A stretch of 16,517 bases of DNA, from the NCBI GenBank assembly GCA_947589625.1, contig CANQCM010000011.1, forward strand, positions 1 to 16,517, written 5' to 3'. This DNA is from an uncultured Alphaproteobacteria bacterium (GTDB lineage: Bacteria > Pseudomonadota > Alphaproteobacteria > Rs-D84). Position numbers and translations under genes: made by a program. The first letter of the stretch is position 1, and each line of letters starts with the position of its first letter. Shown piece after piece: positions 1 through 5,432 of this stretch. The notes beneath the pieces were generated by a model that worked only from the letters and a program-made list of their open reading frames with translations, made no database searches and was not told the DNA's origin.

Positions 1-83
1 GTTGCATTAGACACCAACGGCGTATCGCATAATTCCCATGCAACGCCAGCCAATTGTAAATCGCGCAAATCATAATCTGCCAT
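1..83 (-). CDS. Unidentified protein, N-terminal fragment (runs off the window)
   Basis: On the minus strand an ATG at 83-81 opens a frame that stays open to the window edge. The first residues read MADYDLRDLQLAGVAWELCD. An AAGGGA Shine-Dalgarno sequence lies about 8 nt before the ATG, and a TATAAT box is at 119-114, so the start is well supported. Only about 27 residues are visible, which is too few to assign a family, and I do not recognise it. It is divergent from pal and shares a short promoter region with it. There is no sign that it belongs to the tol-pal system. Confidence 0.55.
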   Translation of the reverse strand, partial: MADYDLRDLQLAGVAWELCDTPLVSNA

Positions 84-107
84 TTTGATTTCCCTTGATT
101 TTTTGCC

Positions 108-116
108 TGTTATATT
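108..116 (+). promoter_or_regulatory. Candidate extended -10 promoter for pal
   Basis: TGT followed directly by TATATT forms an extended -10 element, with a predicted transcription start near 123 and the pal ATG at 160. The -35 region is poor, as is common with extended -10 promoters. Confidence 0.45.
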
Positions 117-119
117 ATA
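114..119 (-). promoter_or_regulatory. Candidate -10 box for the leftward gene at 1-83
   Basis: The minus strand reads TATAAT exactly, about 30 nt upstream of the ATG at 83. No good -35 hexamer is found at the standard spacing. The box overlaps the rightward pal promoter, so the two promoters may compete. Confidence 0.4.
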
Positions 120-159
120 GACTATACCACGAGTAACAGAAACTCAAGGGAGTATTTTC

Positions 160-576
160 ATGAAAATAAAAAACTTTGCAATGTTGGCTGGTGTTGCATC
201 AATTCTGGCCGCCTGCGGTTCTTCTAAAATCGTTGAACCTGCTGACTTGAACGAACAACGCGTATTTTTCGCATTTAATTCTGCCGATGTTTCAGATGCT
301 GCGCGTGACAACCTGTTGGGTCAATCGCTGTATATGAAAAATCACGAAGATGTGAAAATCCAAATGGCTGGTAATTGCGACGAACGCGGTTCTACAGAAT
401 ACAACTTGGCACTGGGCGCACGTCGTGCAAATGCTGCCAAGGCTGTGTTAGTTGAAGACGGCATTGATTCATCGCGTATTTCTACCATTTCTTATGGCAA
501 AGAACGTCCATGGGTCAAAGGTACAGGCGAAGATGTCTGGAAATGGAATCGTAACGCAACAACAACTGTTAAATAA
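160..576 (+). CDS. pal: Peptidoglycan-associated outer-membrane lipoprotein Pal
   Basis: Pal is an outer-membrane lipoprotein that binds peptidoglycan and works with TolQRAB in envelope constriction and outer-membrane stability. The 138-residue product begins with a lipoprotein signal ending in the lipobox LAAC (acylated Cys19). A short linker is followed by an OmpA-like domain from about residue 33 to the end. The peptidoglycan-binding signature is clear: NCDERG at 72-77, EYNLALGARRA at 80-90, ISYGKERP at 110-117 and WNRNATT near the C terminus. The usual GHxDERG is GNCDERG here, so His is replaced by Asn and there is an extra Cys. An AAGGGAG ribosome binding site at 146-152 fixes the start. 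No tolB precedes it: the upstream gene is divergent, and the hairpin terminator that follows makes pal monocistronic. Family identity is secure. Confidence 0.93.
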   Translation: MKIKNFAMLAGVASILAACGSSKIVEPADLNEQRVFFAFNSADVSDAARDNLLGQSLYMKNHEDVKIQMAGNCDERGSTEYNLALGARRANAAKAVLVEDGIDSSRISTISYGKERPWVKGTGEDVWKWNRNATTTVK

Positions 577-597
577 TTGCATAATCAGCAATGAAAA

Positions 598-624
598 AAT
601 ACCGGCATTTGCCGGTGTTTTTTT
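598..624 (+). terminator. Intrinsic terminator of pal
   Basis: Stem ACCGGC (601-606), loop ATTT, stem GCCGGT (611-616), then G and seven T. The same hairpin recurs at 6308-6323 and, with one compensatory base-pair change, at 1379-1394. Confidence 0.9.
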
Positions 625-640
625 GTTATTTTATGCGAGG

Positions 641-669
641 TTGCAATTTTATTTATCGTGATATATAAT
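641..669 (+). promoter_or_regulatory. Strong sigma-70-type promoter driving 676 onward
   Basis: TTGCAA (641-646) and a perfect TATAAT (664-669) are separated by exactly 17 nt, giving a predicted start near 676. A near-palindrome TATCGTGATA (654-663) lies inside the spacer, a classic position for a repressor site. No protein gene starts until 909, so the transcript would have a leader of about 230 nt, or end at the terminator at 849-877 as a roughly 200-nt RNA. Confidence 0.7.
652..663. repeat. Left arm of a 12-bp inverted repeat; possible operator
   Basis: TTTATCGTGATA is the exact reverse complement of 756-767. Each arm contains a near-palindrome (TATC-NN-GATA), so the pair can be read as one binding site present twice in opposite orientation. 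This copy sits between the -35 and -10 boxes of the promoter at 641-669. Confidence 0.5.
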
Positions 670-755
670 TCAATTGTTGTGGTGTATTGCCATAATGGGG
701 CCTCATAACCCGCTTATATCTGCGTGAAATAAAATGAATGCGTATTGCAACATTT

Positions 756-767
756 TATCACGATAAA
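756..767. repeat. Right arm of the 12-bp inverted repeat; possible second operator
   Basis: TATCACGATAAA is the exact reverse complement of 652-663. The two centres are about 102 bp apart, so a looping repressor or a two-site operator is conceivable. A TTGCAA also lies a few bases 5' of each copy (641-646 and 745-750), but no -10 box follows this one. Confidence 0.4.
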
Positions 768-793
768 AAAACTCCTGATTCTTGCGTCAGGAG
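765..793 (-). terminator. Terminator-like hairpin on the minus strand, no obvious gene to serve
   Basis: Read leftward, CTCCTGA, an 8-nt loop and TCAGGAG are followed by seven T (complement of 765-771). No minus-strand gene lies between it and the bidirectional terminator at 1371-1403. It may instead be only the apical hairpin of the plus-strand RNA, with a fortuitous A tract before it. Confidence 0.3.
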
Positions 794-848
794 GGTTGCG
801 AATATATTGAATAAGCACGCAATTCAGATAATTGTTATGAGCCTCCTG

Positions 849-877
849 ACCACCTGAAATTATTCTGGTGGTTTTTT
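849..877 (+). terminator. Intrinsic terminator between the structured RNA and the cysteine-rich gene
   Basis: ACCACC (849-854) pairs with GGTGGT (867-872). After one T-T mismatch, an inner GAA/TTC extends the stem around an ATTA loop. Six T follow (872-877). It ends only 31 nt before the ATG at 909, leaving little room for another promoter, so expression of that gene probably needs read-through. Confidence 0.75.
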
Positions 878-908
878 GTTTCAACAAAAATAACAGGAGT
901 AAAACAAT

Positions 909-1370
909 ATGAATAAATATACTTTAATTGCTGGCGTTTTGCTGGTGTCTGTGACTGGTGCAGCATTTGCTGGTGGCACAGGCAATGGTGGTGCTTGTCA
1001 AAAAGACTCTGATTGTCGTCAAGACCTCGGTCTGGGTTGCGCAAATAACCCAGACGGAGGCGTTTCTATTGGGCGCTTTTGTAGTTGCCTGAACAGCGAT
1101 GGTTATGCTGATCACGATATGTATTGTAGCAGTGTCGGCTGTCCCACAGGTTATCTGAGAAACAACAGAGAATGTGGTACTAGTGTCAAAGAATGCTGTA
1201 TTTGTGATGCTGGATACTATGGCGACCCATCAACAGGCGGTACATGCATAAAATGCCCATCTGATGGCACATCAAACAAGGGTGCAACAAAAATCACAGA
1301 GTGTTATGCACGGTCTTTTTCTGATACAACAGGCTCGGGCGAATACACCAGCAATTGCTATTATAAATAA
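909..1370 (+). CDS. Small secreted cysteine-rich protein, function unknown
   Basis: The 153-residue product starts with a clear Sec signal peptide (MNKYTLIAGVLLVSVTGAAFA, cleavage predicted after AFA at 21). The mature part is Gly/Ser/Asn-rich and has 15 cysteines, an arrangement suggesting a disulfide-bonded extracytoplasmic protein. The segment around CDAGYYGDPSTGGTCIKCP, followed by GTSNKGAT and ITEC, resembles the small Cys repeats of eukaryotic EGF/TNFR/ephrin-receptor-like modules (CxxCPxGT-S-x-x-GAT-x-x-x-x-C). This similarity is by eye. The C terminus ends SDTTGSGEYTSNCYYK. An AGGAG ribosome binding site (895-899) fixes the start. The gene lies behind a terminator and a structured leader, and it shares a bidirectional terminator with parB. 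It is not part of a visible operon. Substrate, partner and location beyond export are unknown. Confidence 0.75.
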   Translation: MNKYTLIAGVLLVSVTGAAFAGGTGNGGACQKDSDCRQDLGLGCANNPDGGVSIGRFCSCLNSDGYADHDMYCSSVGCPTGYLRNNRECGTSVKECCICDAGYYGDPSTGGTCIKCPSDGTSNKGATKITECYARSFSDTTGSGEYTSNCYYK

Positions 1371-1403
1371 CAAAAAATACCGACATTTGTCGGTATTTTT
1401 TTG
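1371..1403. terminator. Bidirectional terminator between the cysteine-rich gene and parB
   Basis: ACCGAC (1379-1384), loop ATTT and GTCGGT (1389-1394) are flanked by an A tract on the left and a T tract on the right, so the hairpin can stop transcription from both convergent genes. The stem differs from the pal terminator by one compensated base pair. Confidence 0.88.
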
Positions 1404-2282
1404 TTATTTTTGTGTCAATTTTTTTACTAATTCTTCCATCTGAACACGGGTTGCAAATTTTAATTCTATTTGCCCTGAGCCACCGCGTTTTTCGCGTAAT
1501 TTTACAGGCACACCAATTGATGCAGAAATTTGCGATTCAATTTCGCGCACAACAGACGGCGACAAGGTGTTTGCCTGATATGCACGGCTGGTTTTTGCGC
1601 GACGCGATTGCTTTACCGCGCCAGCAGTATCTGCAACCGACAAGCCACCCGATATAATTTTATGCGCCAATTCTTCGGGATTTTCTGCGACTGCAATTGT
1701 ACGCGCGTGCGACGGTGAAATTGCGCCCTGCTCTACCATTTTTTTAACCGTGTCTGGCAACGAATCCAGCCGCAAAATATTACGAATATAACTTTCTGAT
1801 TTGCCGATTAACCGCGAAATATCTGACAAATCATAACCGCACTTTTCCATCAGATTTTTATACGCGCCTGCTTCTTCAATCGGGTTCAGGTTTTCGCGTT
1901 GCACATTTTCAATCAGCGCAATTTCCATCGCGTTTTCTGTGCTGATTTGTTTTACCAGCGCGGGGATTTCGGTCAATCCAGCCATTTTACTGGCACGGAA
2001 ACGGCGTTCTCCTGCAACAATTTCATACATATATGGGCGATTTTGCACCACGCGCAATAAAATCGGCTGTAAAACACCTTTTTCTTTGATAGATGCCGCC
2101 AAATCCGCCAATTCAGATTCTGTAAATGTTTTGCGCGGCTGGTCTGGGTTCGCGCCAATTTGTGCCAACGGGACTTGGCGCACCACCACGCGTTCTGTGC
2201 CTGTTAAAATGCTGATGTCTGGCACCGCGCCCATTTCTGCATTTATTTCCGCCAAACCGCGACCTAATCCAAATTTAGACAT
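1404..2282 (-). CDS. parB: Chromosome-partitioning CTPase/DNA-binding protein ParB
   Basis: ParB loads onto parS sites as a CTP-dependent clamp, spreads along DNA, and with ParA segregates the replication-origin region. The 292-residue product has all the expected blocks: N-terminal GLGRGL (5-10), ParA-contact type; NPDQPRKTF (45-53); the CTP-binding and hydrolysis motifs GERRFRA (91-97) and ENVQRENLNPIE (125-136); a helix-turn-helix around 148-172; and a C-terminal dimerisation region after about 235. An AAGGGG ribosome binding site inside the end of parA precedes the ATG, and the two genes overlap by 8 nt, indicating translational coupling. It is the last gene of the rsmG-parA-parB unit and ends at the bidirectional hairpin. 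The likely parS sites are the palindromes at 3160-3175, 3219-3234 and 3811-3826. Confidence 0.96.
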   Translation of the reverse strand: MSKFGLGRGLAEINAEMGAVPDISILTGTERVVVRQVPLAQIGANPDQPRKTFTESELADLAASIKEKGVLQPILLRVVQNRPYMYEIVAGERRFRASKMAGLTEIPALVKQISTENAMEIALIENVQRENLNPIEEAGAYKNLMEKCGYDLSDISRLIGKSESYIRNILRLDSLPDTVKKMVEQGAISPSHARTIAVAENPEELAHKIISGGLSVADTAGAVKQSRRAKTSRAYQANTLSPSVVREIESQISASIGVPVKLREKRGGSGQIELKFATRVQMEELVKKLTQK

Positions 2283-3054
2283 TTTCTACCCCTTCGGTTC
2301 GTTGTACAACCTCGGTCGCAACACGCAAATATGCCTGTGCGCCAGACGAATTAAAATCATAAAATAATGCTGGTTTGCCGTGGCTGGGCGCCTCGGACAC
2401 ACGAACATTGCGCGGAACAACCGTCTTGAATACTTTGTCACCAAATGTTTTGCGCAAATCGTCTTCTACCGCACGGGTCAATGCATAGCGGCGATCATAC
2501 ATCGTTAATAATATGCCCAAAATGTCTAGTTTTGGGTTAAAACGATTACGCACTTCGGTTATTGAATTTATCAAATGTGTCAAGCCTTCCAAGGCATAAA
2601 ACTCGGGCTGCATCGGAATAATTACACTGTCCGCTGTCGTCAGCGCGTTTAATGTTAAAAAACCAATCGCAGGCGGACAATCCAACAATACATAATCATA
2701 GTGTGGCATAATTGGCGCCAACGCATCGCGCAGGCGAAATTCGCGGTTTTCAATATCCAGCAAGTCTACATCTGCACCTGCTAACGCAATTGATGACGGC
2801 ATAATGTGCATATTCGGCACCGCAGTTGTTAAAATGTTTTCTATGGCACCCGCCGACCCCATAATAACACCATAAACACTCTGGCGATGAGATGCGCGCA
2901 CAAAGCCCAATCCCGTGCCTGCATTGCCCTGTGGATCCAAATCAATTAACAACACGCGTTTTTTTATTGCCGCCAAAGACGCACCAATATTTATTGCAGT
3001 TGTGGTTTTACCCACCCCACCCTTTTGATTCGCAAATGCAATTATATGTGTCAT
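2275..3054 (-). CDS. parA: Chromosome-partitioning ATPase ParA (Soj-type)
   Basis: ParA is a Walker-type ATPase that forms nucleoid-bound dimers. Its gradient moves ParB-parS complexes, separating sister origins. The 259-residue product has the deviant Walker A KGGVGKTT (11-18), the A' region DLDPQGN (38-44) and Walker B VLLDCPP (122-128). The C-terminal part with RNVRVSEAPSHGKP is typical of chromosomal Soj/ParA. Its short N terminus, without an extra HTH, separates it from plasmid type Ia ParA. A GGAAGGA ribosome binding site about 5 nt before the ATG and a good promoter at 3080-3108 support the start. The rsmG-parA-parB order is the usual origin-proximal arrangement in many bacteria, including alphaproteobacteria. 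Confidence 0.96.
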   Translation of the reverse strand: MTHIIAFANQKGGVGKTTTAINIGASLAAIKKRVLLIDLDPQGNAGTGLGFVRASHRQSVYGVIMGSAGAIENILTTAVPNMHIMPSSIALAGADVDLLDIENREFRLRDALAPIMPHYDYVLLDCPPAIGFLTLNALTTADSVIIPMQPEFYALEGLTHLINSITEVRNRFNPKLDILGILLTMYDRRYALTRAVEDDLRKTFGDKVFKTVVPRNVRVSEAPSHGKPALFYDFNSSGAQAYLRVATEVVQRTEGVENV

Positions 3055-3079
3055 ATAATCCTTCCGTTTTTATGATTTC

Positions 3080-3108
3080 AGAATATTAAAACACTGCGAT
3101 TCGGTCAA
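3080..3108 (-). promoter_or_regulatory. Promoter of parAB
   Basis: On the minus strand TTGACC (3108-3103) and TATTCT (3085-3080) are separated by 17 nt, with a predicted start near 3073, about 19 nt before the parA ATG. The parS-like site at 3160-3175 lies upstream of it, so ParB binding could influence expression. Confidence 0.65.
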
Positions 3109-3159
3109 GACAATTATATAGCAAACAACAAAATTTACTATATTCAAAGACTTATAGTG

Positions 3160-3175
3160 TATTTCACATGAAATA
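3160..3175. promoter_or_regulatory. parS: parS-like palindrome, site 1
   Basis: TATTTCACATGAAATA matches the widely conserved bacterial parS consensus TGTTTCACGTGAAACA at 13 of 16 positions. The central CG is CA here. It lies in the 178-nt AT-rich gap between rsmG and parA. In the same gap, TAATTTC-AA-GAAATTA (3198-3213) is a perfect but shorter palindrome that may be a decayed copy. Confidence 0.6.
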
Positions 3176-3218
3176 AAATCAAAATATTAAAATTAAGTAA
3201 TTTCAAGAAATTATAAAT

Positions 3219-3234
3219 TATTTCACATGAAATT
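3219..3234. promoter_or_regulatory. parS: parS-like palindrome, site 2
   Basis: TATTTCACATGAAATT has the same TTTCACATGAAA core as site 1, 59 bp away, and overlaps the rsmG stop codon by two bases. It matches the classical parS consensus at 12 of 16 positions. Confidence 0.55.
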
Positions 3235-3793
3235 ACCGGTATTTTTTAATAATTGTTATAAAACCATCACCTGTTTCAGACGGAACAAGCTGATAATCAA
3301 ACTTGAAATGCTTTTTTGCCAGCATAATTTCAGATTCAATTTCCCGGCCTTTTAGTAAAAAAAGCCGGCAATTTATATTCCGAACATAACCTAAAATTTT
3401 ATCTAATGGCGCAAATGCCCGCGCGGTAATAACAAGATTCGGATTTTCACGGGGCAGGGCGGAAACATAATTTTCAACGCGTCCATGATATACCGTCAGG
3501 TTCCCCAGCCCCAGTTTTTCGCGTAATTCCGTTAAAAATGCGACTTTTTTACCGATTGATTCAATACAAACAACGCGCCAGCCTAAAATTGCCAAAACAA
3601 CCCCAGGAAAGCCAGCACCACTGCCAAAATCAACGATATCAACATCGTGCGGTAAATATTTCGCCAATTGGGCAGAATCGGCAAAATGACGCGTTTCAAT
3701 TTCGTTTAATGTACTGGGCGCAACCAGATTCATGCGTGCCGACCATTCGCGCAACAATTTGGCGTATAAATCAAATTTTTCTTTATTATTCAT
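3233..3793 (-). CDS. rsmG: 16S rRNA (guanine-N7)-methyltransferase RsmG (GidB)
   Basis: RsmG transfers a methyl group from S-adenosylmethionine to N7 of a 16S rRNA guanine in the 530 loop (G527 in E. coli numbering). The 186-residue product carries the SAM-binding motif DFGSGAGFPG at 55-64, the preceding MNLVAPSTLNEIETRHFADS block (21-40) typical of GidB, and ITARAFAPL later, matching the conserved SRA-like strand region of the family. It is slightly shorter than the usual 200-210 residues. No Shine-Dalgarno sequence precedes the ATG. Instead an extended -10 (TGC-TACAAT) ends 7 nt before it, so the message is probably leaderless. It is divergent from the TPR gene with 25 nt between start codons, and heads the rsmG-parA-parB cluster. 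Confidence 0.93.
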   Translation of the reverse strand: MNNKEKFDLYAKLLREWSARMNLVAPSTLNEIETRHFADSAQLAKYLPHDVDIVDFGSGAGFPGVVLAILGWRVVCIESIGKKVAFLTELREKLGLGNLTVYHGRVENYVSALPRENPNLVITARAFAPLDKILGYVRNINCRLFLLKGREIESEIMLAKKHFKFDYQLVPSETGDGFITIIKKYR

Positions 3794-3800
3794 AATTATT

Positions 3801-3809
3801 ATTGTAGCA
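3801..3809 (-). promoter_or_regulatory. Extended -10 promoter of rsmG, predicted leaderless start
   Basis: The minus strand reads TGC then TACAAT (hexamer 3806-3801), a good extended -10 element. The ATG at 3793 begins 8 nt downstream, so transcription would start at or within a base or so of the start codon. Confidence 0.55.
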
Positions 3810-3810
3810 T
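3805..3810 (+). promoter_or_regulatory. Candidate -10 box of the TPR gene, predicted leaderless start
   Basis: TAGCAT ends 8 nt before the ATG at 3819. It overlaps the rsmG -10 on the opposite strand by two bases, so the two leaderless promoters would be mutually exclusive. The -35 region is weak. Confidence 0.4.
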
Positions 3811-3826
3811 ACTTTCACATGAAAAC
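3811..3826. promoter_or_regulatory. parS: parS-like palindrome, site 3
   Basis: The core TTTCACATGAAA (3813-3824) is identical to sites 1 and 2, though the outer bases diverge (11 of 16 matches to consensus). The ATG of the TPR gene (3819-3821) lies inside the palindrome, so a bound protein would cover that start and the rsmG upstream region. Confidence 0.45.
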
Positions 3827-5432
3827 CATACAAACTTTTTTAACAGGTCTGGCGCTGACCGCTGTTGTCGGGGCTACATCGGTTGCAATTTATCATTGCA
3901 CGAACAAGAACGCACACCCAGATGCGCATTTTCCAACATCGCGCTATGGCGCGTATTTAGCGGCACAGCACGCAATTTATGTCAACGATTTTGACCGTGC
4001 GCGCCAGTTTGCAAATGAAATACAAGACACAGAATATGCAACCATTCAAAACACAAAATATCTGGCAGATTTTTTATCAGGTCACATTCCAGACGGCGTA
4101 AAATTATTGCATAACGAAAAAAATGTCGCGTCCAGATTGATTTACGACGCATATCTGGTGCAAAATGATGATTGGGCTGAATTATATAATCGTCATAAAA
4201 ACGATGAATCTGCATTAACTGCGCCATTACGCGTCTGGGGTGCAGTGGCAACAAAAAACACCAAAACAGCACTGAAAATCGTTGATAATTTGCCAACAAA
4301 TACTTCATACAAGGCTTTTGTTCGCGGTCAAATTTATGCTGAAACGGGCGAAATAGACAAGGCGGCAAAAAACTTTGCAGATGTTGATGTTGGTTTTATG
4401 AATATCAACGATTATATGTATATTATGGCGTTTTATAAACATAATGATATGACGGACGCTGCACGCGCACTGCATGACGATTTTACTGCCCAGCCTGGTG
4501 GAATGTTTATGCTGGGCAACGAAAATTTGCCCGATTGGAATGTGTATTCTGGAACAAAAAACGCATTGGCGTTTAGTCTGGTGCAAAATGTTTCACATAC
4601 CCAGATTATGATGTATTCTGATTTGGCAATATTGTTATTGCGGTTTGCACAAATTACTGGGACAGAATTTGGACAAGACACAAATTCTATAAATTATTAC
4701 TTGGGGCAATATTTTTATACTAATCACGGGGATTATGAAAAATATTTCAATCGCATTGAAAAATCCAGCCCATATTACCCGTTTGCTGTTCTACGCATTG
4801 CCGACAGAAACGGCGATTATCGCGCAATGTGGCGCGTACTGGACGAATATCCGCTGTTCGTGCCAATTATAAATAAATTAATTGCGCACGGCATACAACA
4901 AGGATATAAACGCGACGCAATGCGCGCATTAAAACACGCATTATCAGACGAAAATTTAACCGACCAAGAACGCGCGTTTTTTATCAAGAGCAGGGCGCAA
5001 ATAAATTACGTTTTTGGCGATTATGACGCCGCCCAGCATGATATTCACGATGCTGCAAATGCGTTACCATTGGACGGCGAAATTCTAATGTTGCAGGCGA
5101 AAATTTGGGCTGCACAAAACCGCGAATTAGATACTGCATACGAATACGCAATGAGTTTGGTTCAAACAAATCCTGCAGATGTTCAGGCATGGGACACTGT
5201 TGGGCGCGTGGTTGCCGTACGCGAAGGCGCAGATGCCGCACTAGATGTAATTCAACGCGTTGGCGATGTTGCAAACACTTGTTCTTCTTTGTTTGAACAA
5301 CTGGGCGATTTATATTTAACAAACGGCGACAAAAACCGTGCGCGTGATGCATATTTACGCGCGATTGATTTATCAGATGATGGATTGGTTGTTGTGCCAC
5401 AAATTCAAAACAAATTAAGGAAATTAAAATGA
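3819..5432 (+). CDS. Membrane-anchored or exported tetratricopeptide-repeat protein
   Basis: I start the gene at 3819 (MKTIQTFLTGLALTAVVG), giving 537 residues. The upstream in-frame ATG at 3732 would lie antisense inside rsmG and give no signal-like N terminus. Residues 5-24 form a hydrophobic signal or anchor segment. A Cys at 27 (IYHC) is not a good lipobox. The rest is helical with degenerate TPR units. The clearest is near the C terminus: SSLFEQLGDLYLTNGDKNRARDAYLRAIDLS has canonical TPR spacing. TPR proteins of this size are common in alphaproteobacteria and act as periplasmic or membrane scaffolds; the partner is unknown. No Shine-Dalgarno sequence is visible and a -10 lies 8 nt before the ATG, so the message is probably leaderless. 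The stop overlaps the gpsA start (ATGA), so the two are co-expressed. Confidence 0.8.
   Translation: MKTIQTFLTGLALTAVVGATSVAIYHCTNKNAHPDAHFPTSRYGAYLAAQHAIYVNDFDRARQFANEIQDTEYATIQNTKYLADFLSGHIPDGVKLLHNEKNVASRLIYDAYLVQNDDWAELYNRHKNDESALTAPLRVWGAVATKNTKTALKIVDNLPTNTSYKAFVRGQIYAETGEIDKAAKNFADVDVGFMNINDYMYIMAFYKHNDMTDAARALHDDFTAQPGGMFMLGNENLPDWNVYSGTKNALAFSLVQNVSHTQIMMYSDLAILLLRFAQITGTEFGQDTNSINYYLGQYFYTNHGDYEKYFNRIEKSSPYYPFAVLRIADRNGDYRAMWRVLDEYPLFVPIINKLIAHGIQQGYKRDAMRALKHALSDENLTDQERAFFIKSRAQINYVFGDYDAAQHDIHDAANALPLDGEILMLQAKIWAAQNRELDTAYEYAMSLVQTNPADVQAWDTVGRVVAVREGADAALDVIQRVGDVANTCSSLFEQLGDLYLTNGDKNRARDAYLRAIDLSDDGLVVVPQIQNKLRKLK

Larger units (their letters stand above)
676..877 (+). ncRNA. 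Structured untranslated RNA or regulatory leader upstream of the cysteine-rich gene
   Basis: The segment between the promoter at 641-669 and the terminator at 849-877 can be drawn by eye as nested helices. They are GGGGcCTCATAAC (697-709) with GTTATGAGcCTCC (834-846), 12 bp around one C-C mismatch; TGCGTG (721-726) with CACGCA (816-821), or alternatively GCTTAT (712-717) with ATAAGC (811-816); TTGCAAC (745-751) with GTTGCGA (795-801), one G-U; and CTCCTGA (772-778) with TCAGGAG (787-793). A competing 9-bp helix joins GTCAGGAGG (786-794) to CCTCCTGAC (842-850). CTCCTG (843-848) can also pair with the CAGGAG ribosome binding site of the next gene (894-899). It matches no RNA family I recognise: it has no tmRNA, RNase P or SRP hallmarks. 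A 6S-like rod or a riboswitch-like leader are both possible. The boundaries are inferred from the promoter and terminator. Confidence 0.45.

Noticed and set aside
676..877. tmRNA, RNase P RNA or SRP RNA
   Set aside because: It has no tRNA-like ends, no RNase P conserved core and no GGAAG/AGCAG-type SRP apical motif.
2930..2945. Possible DnaA box and replication origin near parAB
   Set aside because: TGTGGATCC matches a DnaA box only partly and lies within parA. No cluster of TTATCCACA-like sites was found anywhere in the window.
3732..3818. N-terminal extension of the TPR protein by 29 residues
   Set aside because: It lies antisense within the start of rsmG. The ATG at 3819 gives a normal signal-like N terminus.
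4583..4600. Further parS-like site (GTTTCACATAC)
   Set aside because: Only a half-site is present. Similar half-sites at 10926-10935 and 13753-13765 also lack the second arm.
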